This document shows positions 8,248 through 16,558 of a stretch of 64,000 nucleotides of DNA, one piece after another. Where the stretch lies: assembly GCF_019947135.1 (NCBI RefSeq), contig NZ_JAGSHT010000010.1, positions 456,473-520,472 of the forward strand, written 5' to 3'. The first letter of the stretch is position 1. Every line of letters begins with the position of its first letter. Source of the DNA: Occultella gossypii (lineage in GTDB: Bacteria; Actinomycetota; Actinomycetes; Actinomycetales; Beutenbergiaceae). Both the position numbers and the translations under genes were made by a program. The notes under the pieces are model-generated. The model saw only the letters and a list, made by a program, of their open reading frames with translations. It was not told the origin of the DNA and ran no database searches.

Positions 8248-9081
8248 TCAGCCCTTGACCGCGCCGGACGTCATCCCGGCCACGATCTGCCGGTTGAAGA
8301 CGATGTACATCACCAGCGGCGGGATCGTGATCAGGAAGATGTTCATGAACAGAAGGTTCCACTGGTTCAGGGTCTGGCTCTGGAAGTTGTACAGCGTGAG
8401 CTGGACGGTGGCGTTGTCGCTTCCGGGCAGGAAGTACAGCGGCCCGGTGAAGTCGTTGAAGACGGCCACGGCCTGCACCACGACGACGGTGACCACCACC
8501 GGCTTGAGCAGCGGCAGCACCACCTGGAAGAAGAGTCGCAGGGGTCCGGCGCCGTCGATGACCGCGGCCTCGTCCAGCTCCTTGGGGATCGTCGAGACGA
8601 ACGCGCGGAACAGCAGGATGCAGAACGAGAGGCCGAAGGTGGCCTCGATGAAGATCATCCCGGGCATCGTCTTGAACAGCCCGATGGTCTGCAGCACCCA
8701 GATGGTCGGCACCACGGCGGGGGGCACGATCAGACCGGCCAGCACGAGGACGTTGACCATCGGGTTCCATCGCGAGGACCGCCGCTGCAGCACGTAGCCC
8801 ACCATCGCAGCCATGACCACCATGAGGACCACCGACGTCACCGTGAGCACGGTGCTGTTCACGAACGCCCGCACCAGCATGTAGTCGCGGGTCTGCATCA
8901 CGTCGACGACGTTCTGCCACAGCAGCCACTCGCTCGGAAGCGAGAGGTCCAGCAGGGACGCCTCCGGCGCGGACTTCGCGGCGGTCAGCACGATGAACGC
9001 GAACGGGACCAGGAACACCACGATCGAGACGAGCACCGCGACGGCCCCGGTCAGGTTGCGGCGCAGCGCCTTCGCCTTCAT
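8248..9081 (-). CDS. Carbohydrate ABC transporter permease (MalG-like)
   Basis: Inner-membrane permease of a CUT1-family sugar importer, 277 residues with six predicted spans. The cytoplasmic EAA loop reads EAAVIDGAGPLRLFFQVVLP at about residues 186-205 and would contact the ATPase. Its ATG overlaps the stop of the partner permease by four bases (ATGA at 9078-9081), a sign of translational coupling. No ATPase gene is present in this operon; in many actinobacteria one shared MsiK-type ATPase serves several such systems. The neighbours (lipoprotein binding protein and a divergent GH78 rhamnosidase) suggest a rhamnose-containing substrate. Confidence 0.9.
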   Translation of the reverse strand: MKAKALRRNLTGAVAVLVSIVVFLVPFAFIVLTAAKSAPEASLLDLSLPSEWLLWQNVVDVMQTRDYMLVRAFVNSTVLTVTSVVLMVVMAAMVGYVLQRRSSRWNPMVNVLVLAGLIVPPAVVPTIWVLQTIGLFKTMPGMIFIEATFGLSFCILLFRAFVSTIPKELDEAAVIDGAGPLRLFFQVVLPLLKPVVVTVVVVQAVAVFNDFTGPLYFLPGSDNATVQLTLYNFQSQTLNQWNLLFMNIFLITIPPLVMYIVFNRQIVAGMTSGAVKG

Positions 9082-9998
9082 CGCTCCACCTCCCTCTTGT
9101 TGAACCAGATCGCGATGGGCACGATGATCGCCGTCACCACCACGAACAGCACCACGTTGCCGGCGGTCGAGAGCCCGTAGAAGCCGGCCTGGTACTGCTT
9201 GTAGATGACCGAGCCGATCACGTCGCTGGTGAACCCCGGGCCGCCGCGGGTCATCGCCCAGATCAGGTCGAACGCGCGCAGCCCGCCGATCAGGGAGAGC
9301 AGCACCACGGTGGTGGTCGCCGGCCGGACCAGCGGCACCGTGATCCGCCAGAAGCGCTGCCAGCCGTTCGCGCCGTCCACCCGCGCGGCCTCGTAGTACT
9401 CCGGCGGGATGGCGGCGATCCCGGCGATGTAGATCAGGGTCGCGATGCCGACGCCCTTCCAGACGTCCACCAGGGCGATCGAGAACAGCGCCAGGGAGGG
9501 GTCGGTGAGCCAGCCGGGTCCGGTGATGCCGAACAGGGCGAGCCCGGAGTTGATCAACCCGTCGAACGGGTCCATGAGCACCTTGAACGTGATGCCGACG
9601 CCGATCGTGGAGACCAGCACCGGGAAGAACACGACCGAGCGCAGGTACCCCCGGGCAGCGATCTGCGAGGTGAGGAACACCCCGAGCAGCAAGCCGAGCA
9701 CCACCTTCGCCCCCGACGTCAGGAACCCGTAGATGAACGTGTTCGTGAACCCGCGCAGCAGCATCGGCTCGCTGAAGAACTGGACGAAGTTGTCCAGGCC
9801 GATGAACTCGGTGTCGAACAGGGTCCACCGGGTCAGGCTGAAGTACAGCGAGGCGAAGGTGGGCACCGCGAACAGGACGAGGTAGAACACCCCCGCCGGG
9901 ATGTAGAACCAGGTGGGGTAGGAGCTCTTGATCGGGCGGCGTTTGGGTGGCTTCAGGGCATCATCGGCGCTGGGACGGCTCGCGACCAGGGTCGTCAT
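9078..9998 (-). CDS. Carbohydrate ABC transporter permease (MalF-like)
   Basis: Partner permease of the CUT1-type importer, 306 residues, six predicted transmembrane spans after a cytosolic N-terminus of about 35 residues rich in Pro and Lys/Arg. The EAA loop is EAARVDGANGWQRFWRITVP at about 213-232. The start ATG 9998 has a GGAGATC Shine-Dalgarno element four bases upstream and excludes a longer unconserved extension. It lies 89 bases after the binding-protein stop and overlaps the second permease by ATGA. The two permeases would form the membrane channel; energy must come from an ATPase encoded elsewhere. Confidence 0.9.
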   Translation of the reverse strand: MTTLVASRPSADDALKPPKRRPIKSSYPTWFYIPAGVFYLVLFAVPTFASLYFSLTRWTLFDTEFIGLDNFVQFFSEPMLLRGFTNTFIYGFLTSGAKVVLGLLLGVFLTSQIAARGYLRSVVFFPVLVSTIGVGITFKVLMDPFDGLINSGLALFGITGPGWLTDPSLALFSIALVDVWKGVGIATLIYIAGIAAIPPEYYEAARVDGANGWQRFWRITVPLVRPATTTVVLLSLIGGLRAFDLIWAMTRGGPGFTSDVIGSVIYKQYQAGFYGLSTAGNVVLFVVVTAIIVPIAIWFNKREVER

Positions 9999-10087
9999 GC
10001 GATCTCCATTGATCTCCGGCGGCCGCCTCACGTGGCTGGCGTGAGGCGGCCGCACGCGACGGTGTGGGTGTCAGGACTCCGAGGCCG

Positions 10088-11401
10088 CTACCACCCCTCG
10101 AGGCCGAGCTGTTGGGCCTGCTTCTCGACGTCCACGTCATAGAGTGCAGCTCCGTCCGCGGCCGGCCGGATGCCCGAACCGACCTCGACCGTGATCTGTT
10201 CCAGGCTCGGCCCCTTGATCGGGGACAGGAATTCCAGCGCCGGGGACGTCAGGCCCGCGTCGAAGTAGGTCTGCACGTCGGTCAGCGTGGGGGCCGCGTC
10301 CTCAGGCAACTCGCACAGGTCCGTGGTGAACGGGCCGCTCGGGACGAGCACCTCGTTCTGGATCCGGCAGCCCTCCTCGGACAGTGCGAACGCGATGAAG
10401 CGCTGCGCGGCCTCGAGCTCTTCGCCCTCGGTGGTGTTCGGGATGTACATGGCGTTGGGCAGCCACACCGTCAGCCGGGTGTCGGCGGCGTCCTGTGCGG
10501 GGAGTGCGAACACCCCGATGTCCTGGAGGTTGTCCGGATAGTTCTGCGCCACGGCGGCTCCCGCCCCGGTGAGGATCGGGTAGTGCGCGCCCTCTCCGGT
10601 GGCGAGCATCCGGATGCCGTCGTCATATAGGGCGGACGCGAAATCCTCGTTGAAGTAGCCGGCTTCGAAGGCCTCCTGCTGGTTCTCGAACGCCTGCAGG
10701 GCCGGCTGATCGGCGTAGAAGCGGTTGTGCGCGGTGTACTCCGCCGCCCAGTCCGGGTCCTGCGCCGTGACGTTCGCGAAGTCTGCCAGCACGAACAACT
10801 GGCTCGTCCAGGTGTCACCGTAGGTCTGGATGATGGGGGCGGCGGTGCCCGCGTCGAGGATGGCCTGGTTGTTGGCCATGAAGCCGGCCCAGTCCGTGGG
10901 CACCTCGAGGCCAAGCTCTTCGTAGATGGGCTTGTTGTACATCACGGCACCCGCCTGGGTGGTGCCCCAGGGCGCCCCGTACATGCCGTTGTCGGTGGAG
11001 ACGACGGTACGCATGTCCTCCACCAGGGAGTCGGCCCACTCCTGGTCGGAGAGGTCCACGAGGTTCTGGTCCGGGTTCAGGGCCTGCAGCAGGGACCCGG
11101 AGTTGTAGTGGAAGACGTCCGCCATCTCGCCGGTGGCGAGCTTGGTCTTCATCAGGTTGTCACCCTCGGCACCCGGGGGCTGCGTCTCGAGATTCACGAC
11201 CACGTCCTCGTTCGCGGCCATGAACGCATCGACCAGCTCCTGCGCCGCGGTGGCGCCCGGTTCACCGTTCTGGGTGAGGAACGTGATCTCGACCTGGTCA
11301 CCGCCGGAACCACCTCCGGAACTGCAGGCGGCCATGCCTGCCACCAGTGCTGCCGCCGCGAGGACGACCGAGCCCTTGCGGGCACCTAGACGCATGCTCA
11401 T
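10088..11401 (-). CDS. Sugar-binding lipoprotein of the ABC importer
   Basis: Extracellular solute-binding protein family 1, 437 residues. It has a lipoprotein signal peptide with an Arg/Lys n-region, hydrophobic core and lipobox ending in Cys26 (GMAAC), then a Ser/Gly linker and the mature periplasmic-binding fold typical of CUT1 systems. A strong GAGGAGG Shine-Dalgarno site sits six bases before ATG 11401. The promoter (TTGACG-N17-TAGAGT, 11508-11480) and a LacI-type palindrome (11456-11469) lie upstream. It heads the operon binding protein, permease, permease, nucleotidyltransferase. The ligand is inferred from the divergent rhamnosidase to be a rhamnoside or its product. Confidence 0.9.
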   Translation of the reverse strand: MSMRLGARKGSVVLAAAALVAGMAACSSGGGSGGDQVEITFLTQNGEPGATAAQELVDAFMAANEDVVVNLETQPPGAEGDNLMKTKLATGEMADVFHYNSGSLLQALNPDQNLVDLSDQEWADSLVEDMRTVVSTDNGMYGAPWGTTQAGAVMYNKPIYEELGLEVPTDWAGFMANNQAILDAGTAAPIIQTYGDTWTSQLFVLADFANVTAQDPDWAAEYTAHNRFYADQPALQAFENQQEAFEAGYFNEDFASALYDDGIRMLATGEGAHYPILTGAGAAVAQNYPDNLQDIGVFALPAQDAADTRLTVWLPNAMYIPNTTEGEELEAAQRFIAFALSEEGCRIQNEVLVPSGPFTTDLCELPEDAAPTLTDVQTYFDAGLTSPALEFLSPIKGPSLEQITVEVGSGIRPAADGAALYDVDVEKQAQQLGLEGW

Positions 11402-11455
11402 CCTTTACCTCCTCGTAAAGTCACCGTCCACCATGACGGCACAGCACGGACCCGA

Positions 11456-11469
11456 TTGAATCGGTTCAA
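11456..11469. promoter_or_regulatory. LacI-family operator, TTGAATCGGTTCAA
   Basis: A 14-base palindrome (TTGAA, YCGR, TTCAA) with the central CG step typical of LacI/GalR operators. It starts three to four bases after the expected transcription start (about 11473) of the transporter operon, ideal for repression. No LacI gene lies in this window, so the regulator would be encoded elsewhere. Confidence 0.65.
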
Positions 11470-11479
11470 ACGTACCGCT

Positions 11480-11508
11480 ACTCTACGTGCGATTCGGTCT
11501 GCCGTCAA
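11480..11508 (-). promoter_or_regulatory. Promoter of the sugar ABC transporter operon
   Basis: On the minus strand TTGACG (11508-11503) and TAGAGT (11485-11480) are separated by 17 bases, a near-consensus housekeeping sigma-factor promoter. Transcription should start near 11473, giving a leader of about 70 bases with the LacI-type operator at its beginning. Confidence 0.65.
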
Positions 11509-11580
11509 CGACTCCGGGCAACAATTCGACAACGGGCCCGCAGCCCCCGGGCATTCGCGGGCCGGCCCCCGTCCGAGGCA

Positions 11581-11609
11581 TTGACAACCCACTTGTAACG
11601 ATTCAGGAT
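11581..11609 (+). promoter_or_regulatory. Promoter of the rhamnosidase gene
   Basis: TTGACA (11581-11586), a 17-base spacer and CAGGAT (11604-11609). The -35 element is perfect and the -10 weak. A second, degenerate LacI-type palindrome (11593-11606) overlaps spacer and -10. Confidence 0.5.
11593..11606. promoter_or_regulatory. Second, degenerate LacI-type operator
   Basis: TTGTAACGATTCAG matches the palindrome at 11456-11469 at 10 of 14 positions, including the TTG, central CG and TTCA core. It overlaps the rhamnosidase promoter, so one LacI regulator could control both directions, perhaps with looping over 137 bases. This is inference from spacing and similarity. Confidence 0.4.
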
Positions 11610-11729
11610 GGCTGCGGAAGGCAGGCGCACCCGGCGGAAGACTCCGAGGCCCGGCCACGGCGGACCTCGGACCGCACCCCCGAATCACCCGGCCCTGGTG
11701 GCCGGCACCGCAAAGGAGCAGTGGACCCC

Positions 11730-14537
11730 ATGACCGCAGCACGCCCGGTGGCGCTCGACGCCGAGGTCCCACGTGGCACGTCCTTCGTCGCCACGCCGAC
11801 GCCCCGGCTGAGCTGGCGGACCGAGACCGACGCGAGCGACTGGACCCAGCGGTCCGCCGAGCTCGAGTTCACCTCGGCCGGCGCGACCAACACCGTCACG
11901 GTCGACTCGGGCGACTCGGTCCTGGTGCCGTGGCCGTTCGAGGCGCTCACGCCCGGCCAGGACGGCGAGGTCCGGGTGCGGGTCACCGGCGCCGACGGCG
12001 TCACCTCCGACTGGAGCGAAGCGCTCACCGTGCGCGCCGGCTTCCTGGCGCCGGGCCGGTGGCGCGCCGAGCCGATCGGGCTCACCGCGCCCACCAAGCC
12101 CGCCGAGCCCGGCCTGGTCCGGACCGAGTTCGAGCTGCCCGCCCCGGTCCGCCGGGCCACCCTGTTCGCGACCGCGACCGGCGCCTACCAGGTCGCCATC
12201 AACGGCACCGACGTCGACGACGAGGTCCTCAAGCCCGGCTGGACGCCCTACCAGTACCGGCTCATCCACGAGACCACGGACGTGACCGCCCTGCTGGCCG
12301 CGGGCGCCAACGCCGTCGGGATCCGCTTCGCCGGCGCCTGGGCCACCGAGCAGTACGGCTTCCGCGACCGCGCCCACCGCGTCTACGCCGAGCAGCCGTC
12401 GGTCGCGCTCCAGCTGATCGTCGAGCACACCGACGGCACCACCACCGAACTCGTCACCGACGGTACCTGGCGGGCCGGCCACGGGCCGATCACCGCGAGC
12501 GGGATCTACCCGGGCGAGTCCCACGATGCCCGGCTCGCCCAGCCCGGCTGGTCCGCCGCAGGCTTCGACGACGGCGGGTGGTCGCCCGCGCGTACGGCCG
12601 AGCCGACCGTCGTCCCCGAACCGCGCACGTCCCCGCCGGTCCGCCGGATCGAGGAGCTGGCCGTCACCGAGGTCATCACCACCCCGTCCGGGCGCACGAT
12701 CCTCGACTTCGGGCAGAACCTGGTCGGGCGGCTGCGGATCACGGTCGGCGGCCCGGAGGGGCACATCATCACGCTGCGGCACGCGGAGGTGCTCGAGCAC
12801 GGTGAACTCGGGGTGCGTCCGCTGCGCGCGGCCGCCGCCACCGACACCGTCACGCTCGCCGGGACCGGCGAGCAGACCTGGGAGCCTGAGTTCACTTTCC
12901 ACGGGTTCCGGTACGCGGAGGTGTCCGGCTGGCCCGGTGAGTTCGATCCGGCGTCCGTCGTTGCCGTGGTGATCCACAGCGACATGGAGCGCACCGGCTG
13001 GTTCACGAGCTCGCACGACCTGGTGAACCGCCTGCACGAGAACGTCGTCTGGGGCCAGCGCGGCAACTTCCTCTACCTGCCCACCGACTGCCCCCAGCGG
13101 GACGAACGGCTCGGCTGGACCGGGGACATCCAGGTGTTCGCGCCGACGGCGACCTTCCTGTTCGACTCCAGGACGTTCCTGTCCTCCTGGCTCGCCGACC
13201 TCGCCCTCGAACAGCACGCCGCCGGCGGCGTGGTCCCGTTCATCGTGCCGAACGTGCTCGGGCCCGCCCGGCCGGCCGCGGCCTGGGGTGACGCCGCCAC
13301 CGTGGTGCCCTCGGTGCTGCTGGAGCGGTTCGCGGACCGCGGCACCCTGGAGGCGCAGTACGAGTCGATGACGGCGTGGACGGACCACCTCCTCGACCTC
13401 GCCGGCGATCGGCACCTGTGGGAGGGCCGGTTCCAGTTCGGGGACTGGCTGGACCCGACGGCGCCGCCCGAGAGTCCCGCCGACGCGAAGGCCCACCCGG
13501 ACATCGTGGCCAGTGCCTACGTGTTCCGCTCGGCCGACCTTGCCGCGCACGCCGCCGCCGTCCTCGGGCGCGATGCGGACGCGCAGCGCTATCGCGACCG
13601 GGCCGAGCAGGTCCGGGCGGCGTTCCTGGCCGAGTACGTGACCCCGGCCGGCCGGATGATGTCCGACGCGCAGACCGCGTACGCGCTGGCCATCGTGTTC
13701 GACATCGCCCCGGTGCCCCAGCACGACGCGTTGGGGCGGCGCCTGGCCGAACTGGTCCGCGAGAGCGGGTACCGGATCGGCACCGGGTTCGTCGGCACGC
13801 CGATCATCGCCGACGCCCTGACCCGGACCGGACACCTGGACGTGGCGACCCGGCTGCTCACCCAGACCGAGTGCCCGTCCTGGCTGTACCCGGTCACGAT
13901 GGGCGCCACGACGATCTGGGAGCGCTGGGACAGCACCCTCCCCGACGGGTCCATCAACCCCGGCCAGATGACGTCGTTCAACCATTACGCGCTCGGCGCC
14001 ATCGCCGACTGGCTGCACCGCGTCGTGGCGGGCCTGGCCCCGGCCGAGCCGGGCTACCGCACCCTGCTCGTCCAGCCCCGGCCGCTGCCCGGCTTCACCC
14101 ACGCCCGGGCTGAGCACCGCACACCGTACGGAACGGCCGCCGTCGGCTGGCGTCGCGACGGCGACACGGTGACCGTCACCGCCACGGTGCCGCCGAACAC
14201 CCGGGCCCGGGTGGTCCTGCCGGGCACCGGCGAGGAACTGACGGTCTCCTCCGGCAGCCACGAGTGGTCGGTGCCGGCGCCGGTCGCCACAGCGGCCCCC
14301 GGCCCGGTCGACCTGGACACGAGCCTCGCCGCCGTGATCGACGACGAGCAGGCCTACGCGACCCTGCTCCGGGTACTCGGCGAGGCGAGCCCCGACGCCG
14401 CCGAGGAGGTCCGCGCGCACACCACCTGGGTGCCCGGGCGGACCCTGCGCGAGCGGCTGGATCATGCCGCCGGCCCGGACACCACGGACCGGGTGGCCGC
14501 AGCCTTCGCAGAGCTGAGCGCCGGGCGCGGGCGCTGA
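11730..14537 (+). CDS. GH78 alpha-L-rhamnosidase
   Basis: Hydrolyses terminal alpha-L-rhamnose from oligosaccharides or glycosides. The 935-residue protein has the full bacterial rhamnosidase layout: an N-terminal fibronectin-like domain (LDAEVPRGTSFVATPTPRLSW), two beta-sandwich domains (around RTEFELPAPVRRATLFATATGAYQVAING), and the (alpha/alpha)6 catalytic barrel with the DCPQRDERLGWTGD signature at about 453-466, carrying the general acid. A beta-sandwich C-domain and an unusual helical tail of about 70 residues follow. There is no signal peptide, so it probably works in the cytosol on imported rhamnosides. The start ATG 11730 is preceded by AAAGGAG (11713-11719). Divergent from the ABC importer and sharing its LacI-type control. 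Confidence 0.92.
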   Translation: MTAARPVALDAEVPRGTSFVATPTPRLSWRTETDASDWTQRSAELEFTSAGATNTVTVDSGDSVLVPWPFEALTPGQDGEVRVRVTGADGVTSDWSEALTVRAGFLAPGRWRAEPIGLTAPTKPAEPGLVRTEFELPAPVRRATLFATATGAYQVAINGTDVDDEVLKPGWTPYQYRLIHETTDVTALLAAGANAVGIRFAGAWATEQYGFRDRAHRVYAEQPSVALQLIVEHTDGTTTELVTDGTWRAGHGPITASGIYPGESHDARLAQPGWSAAGFDDGGWSPARTAEPTVVPEPRTSPPVRRIEELAVTEVITTPSGRTILDFGQNLVGRLRITVGGPEGHIITLRHAEVLEHGELGVRPLRAAAATDTVTLAGTGEQTWEPEFTFHGFRYAEVSGWPGEFDPASVVAVVIHSDMERTGWFTSSHDLVNRLHENVVWGQRGNFLYLPTDCPQRDERLGWTGDIQVFAPTATFLFDSRTFLSSWLADLALEQHAAGGVVPFIVPNVLGPARPAAAWGDAATVVPSVLLERFADRGTLEAQYESMTAWTDHLLDLAGDRHLWEGRFQFGDWLDPTAPPESPADAKAHPDIVASAYVFRSADLAAHAAAVLGRDADAQRYRDRAEQVRAAFLAEYVTPAGRMMSDAQTAYALAIVFDIAPVPQHDALGRRLAELVRESGYRIGTGFVGTPIIADALTRTGHLDVATRLLTQTECPSWLYPVTMGATTIWERWDSTLPDGSINPGQMTSFNHYALGAIADWLHRVVAGLAPAEPGYRTLLVQPRPLPGFTHARAEHRTPYGTAAVGWRRDGDTVTVTATVPPNTRARVVLPGTGEELTVSSGSHEWSVPAPVATAAPGPVDLDTSLAAVIDDEQAYATLLRVLGEASPDAAEEVRAHTTWVPGRTLRERLDHAAGPDTTDRVAAAFAELSAGRGR

Positions 14538-14554
14538 ACCGCTGACCTCCGGGG

Positions 14555-14583
14555 TTCACCCGGACCATGACGGCGTCCATACT
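14555..14583 (+). promoter_or_regulatory. Promoter of the ECF sigma-factor gene
   Basis: TTCACC (14555-14560), 17-base spacer, CATACT (14578-14583). Seven bases separate the -10 box from ATG 14591, so the mRNA should be leaderless; this decides the start against the upstream ATG at 14567. Confidence 0.5.
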
Positions 14584-14590
14584 GGCGACC

Positions 14591-15625
14591 ATGAGCCGCC
14601 TGGAGGGCAATGGGCCGGACCGGGCGCGCGATCCTTCGGACCTGGCCCGGGCTCGCGCGGGTGACGAGGACGCGTTCGCCCGGCTGGTCGGCCCCACGCT
14701 CGCCGAGCTCCACACGCATAGCTACCGCATGCTCGGGTCCGTCCATGACGCCGAGGACATCGTGCAGGAGACCCTGGTCCGGGCCTGGCGCAGCCTCCCG
14801 AGGTACCAGGACCGTGGGTCGTTGCGGGCGTGGCTGTGCACCATCGCGACGAACCGGTGCCTGAGTTTCATCGCGCGCCGCGCACGCCGCGAACTGCCGA
14901 CCGACCTGAGCCCGGGGCATGCGCCCGTCGCCGAGACTGCCTGGCTCGAGCCCTACCCTGACGCGCGACTGGGGTGGGCGGCCGAACTCGGCCCGGAGGC
15001 GCGCACCCTGGCCCGGGAGAGCGTCGAGCTCGCCTTCGTCGCCGCCCTCCAGCACCTGCCGGCACGCCAGCGGGCGGTGCTCCTGCTGCGCGACGTCCTC
15101 GACTTCAGAGCCGCAGAGGTCGCCGACCTGCTGGGAACCACGGTCGCCGCCGTCAACAGCGCACTCCAGCGCGCCCGGGGTGCGCTCACCACCCTCCCGG
15201 AGGGTACCCAGCAGACCACCTACGCCGACATCGGCACCGATGCGCTGCGCGAGGTCGCCGCGCGGTACACGGCCGCGTGGGAGTCCGGTGATGTCGACGC
15301 CATCGTCGCGATGCTCACGCACGACGCGACCTACTCGATGCCGCCCCTGCCACGGTGGTACCGGGGACACGAGGACATCCGGACGTTCCTCGCCGTGGCC
15401 GCCCCCGGGCGCTGGCGGTTCCTACCGGCGGCCGCGAACGGGCAGCTCGCCTTCGGCACCTACCTGCGCGAACCGGCCGGGACTCGCTACGCCGCAGCCG
15501 GCCTGGACGTCCTGACCCTGCGCGGCCCCATGGTGGCCGGCGTCGTGTCCTTCCTCTCCCCCGAGTTGTTCCCGCTCTTCGGTCTCCCTCTGGATCTCCC
15601 GGACCGATCGTCGCGGCACCGATGA
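14591..15625 (+). CDS. ECF RNA polymerase sigma factor with C-terminal SnoaL domain
   Basis: A 344-residue extracytoplasmic-function sigma factor. Region 2 is at about residues 25-95 ([23 protein letters not shown], then [18 protein letters not shown]) and region 4 at about 150-195 ([28 protein letters not shown] plus an HTH). Residues about 215-335 form a SnoaL/NTF2-like domain. ECF factors of this kind (SigJ/SigG-like groups) lack a classical anti-sigma factor; the SnoaL domain itself modulates activity. No anti-sigma gene is adjacent, in keeping with this. The start is set by the leaderless promoter. The next gene, 66 bases on, encodes two more NTF2-like domains and may be its target or partner. 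Confidence 0.9.
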   Translation: MSRLEGNGPDRARDPSDLARARAGDEDAFARLVGPTLAELHTHSYRMLGSVHDAEDIVQETLVRAWRSLPRYQDRGSLRAWLCTIATNRCLSFIARRARRELPTDLSPGHAPVAETAWLEPYPDARLGWAAELGPEARTLARESVELAFVAALQHLPARQRAVLLLRDVLDFRAAEVADLLGTTVAAVNSALQRARGALTTLPEGTQQTTYADIGTDALREVAARYTAAWESGDVDAIVAMLTHDATYSMPPLPRWYRGHEDIRTFLAVAAPGRWRFLPAAANGQLAFGTYLREPAGTRYAAAGLDVLTLRGPMVAGVVSFLSPELFPLFGLPLDLPDRSSRHR

Positions 15626-15691
15626 GTTCACCGTCGTCCCCGGGTTGGAAGAGGTGACAGCACCACCACCCAGTGACGGGCAGGGACAACC

Positions 15692-16543
15692 ATGCACACC
15701 GACGAAGTGCAGATCAGAGATCTCATCGAGAGGTGGGCCGTGGCGGTCCACCGCGGCGACCTCGACGCGGTCCTCGCGGACCATTCCGACGACGTCACGA
15801 TGTTCGACGTGCCACCGCCCAGCCAGGGTCCTCGCGGGCTCCGGGCCTACCGCGACGTCTGGCCACCGTTCTTCGAGTGGCAGCGCAGCGGCGCCTCCTT
15901 CGAACTCACGTCCTTGGAGGTCACGGCCGGGGACGACGTCGCCTACGCATCCGCACTCGTTCGTTGTGGGACGCCCGCCGAGCTCGCCGCGGACCCGCAG
16001 AACCTGCTTCGGCTCACCATCGGACTGCGTAAGGAGCAGGGCCGGTGGATCGTCGCCCATGAGCACCACTCCTTCCCGTCCGCGCCCGACCCGGTGCCCG
16101 ACGCCACCGACGTGGCCGGTGCCGATGAGCGCGAGCTGCGCCGGATCCACGAGGACTGGTTCGATCGCACCCCGGCCAAGGACCTGGACGGCCTGATGGC
16201 CCACATCGCCGAGGACGTGGTCTCCTACGAGCACGACCAGCCACTCCAGCACGTCGGGCTGCCGGCCGTCCGGGAGGTCTGCCGAACCGGCCTGGAAGCC
16301 GCCGGGGCCAGCACGCCGGTGTGGACCGTCCCCGACCTCACGATCCTCACCGAGGGCGACCTGGCCGTCGCGTGGGGGCTCAACCGGATGGGCATCCGCG
16401 GGCCGGACGGCGAGCAGGCGAGCTGGTCACGCGGCACCCGGATCTTCCAGCGACGCCGAGGTGAGTGGGAACTGGTGCACCAGCACCTCTCCTATCCCTA
16501 CGACCCCGAGACCGGTGCGGCGCAGACCGACCGCCAGCCGTGA
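15692..16543 (+). CDS. Tandem SnoaL/NTF2-like domain protein
   Basis: A 283-residue soluble protein made of two NTF2-like (SnoaL/DUF4440-type) domains in tandem: residues about 3-130 (IRDLIERWAVAVHRGDLDAVLADHSDDVTMFDVPPP) and about 145-272 (LRRIHEDWFDRTPAKDLDGLMAHIAEDVVSYEHD). Each starts with a helix carrying an acidic residue pattern and ends in the curved sheet (WIVAHEHHS; WELVHQHLS). The two halves align with each other, so it is an internal duplication. Single-domain members are common; the function of such pairs is often ketosteroid-isomerase-like or ligand binding and is unknown here. It follows the ECF sigma gene closely and may be cotranscribed. Confidence 0.8.
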   Translation: MHTDEVQIRDLIERWAVAVHRGDLDAVLADHSDDVTMFDVPPPSQGPRGLRAYRDVWPPFFEWQRSGASFELTSLEVTAGDDVAYASALVRCGTPAELAADPQNLLRLTIGLRKEQGRWIVAHEHHSFPSAPDPVPDATDVAGADERELRRIHEDWFDRTPAKDLDGLMAHIAEDVVSYEHDQPLQHVGLPAVREVCRTGLEAAGASTPVWTVPDLTILTEGDLAVAWGLNRMGIRGPDGEQASWSRGTRIFQRRRGEWELVHQHLSYPYDPETGAAQTDRQP

Positions 16544-16558
16544 TCGGCGCGGCGCCCA

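Larger units (their letters stand above)
11402..11729. other. Divergent control region, sugar transporter / rhamnosidase
   Basis: This 328-base gap holds no gene that I can support. It contains a sigma70-type promoter for each direction and two LacI-type palindromes (listed separately). The transcript toward the rhamnosidase would have a leader of about 110 bases, in which I saw no convincing riboswitch or hairpin. Confidence 0.6.

Noticed and set aside
11685..14465. A 926-codon open frame on the minus strand opposite the rhamnosidase
   Set aside because: It is a GC-driven mirror frame: composition is Arg/Gly/Asp-rich, no family motif is present, and the plus strand encodes a complete GH78 enzyme with catalytic residues.
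14543..14560. Short inverted repeat CCGGG-N5-CCCGG after the rhamnosidase
   Set aside because: Only five base pairs and overlapping the next promoter's -35 box; too weak to call a terminator.
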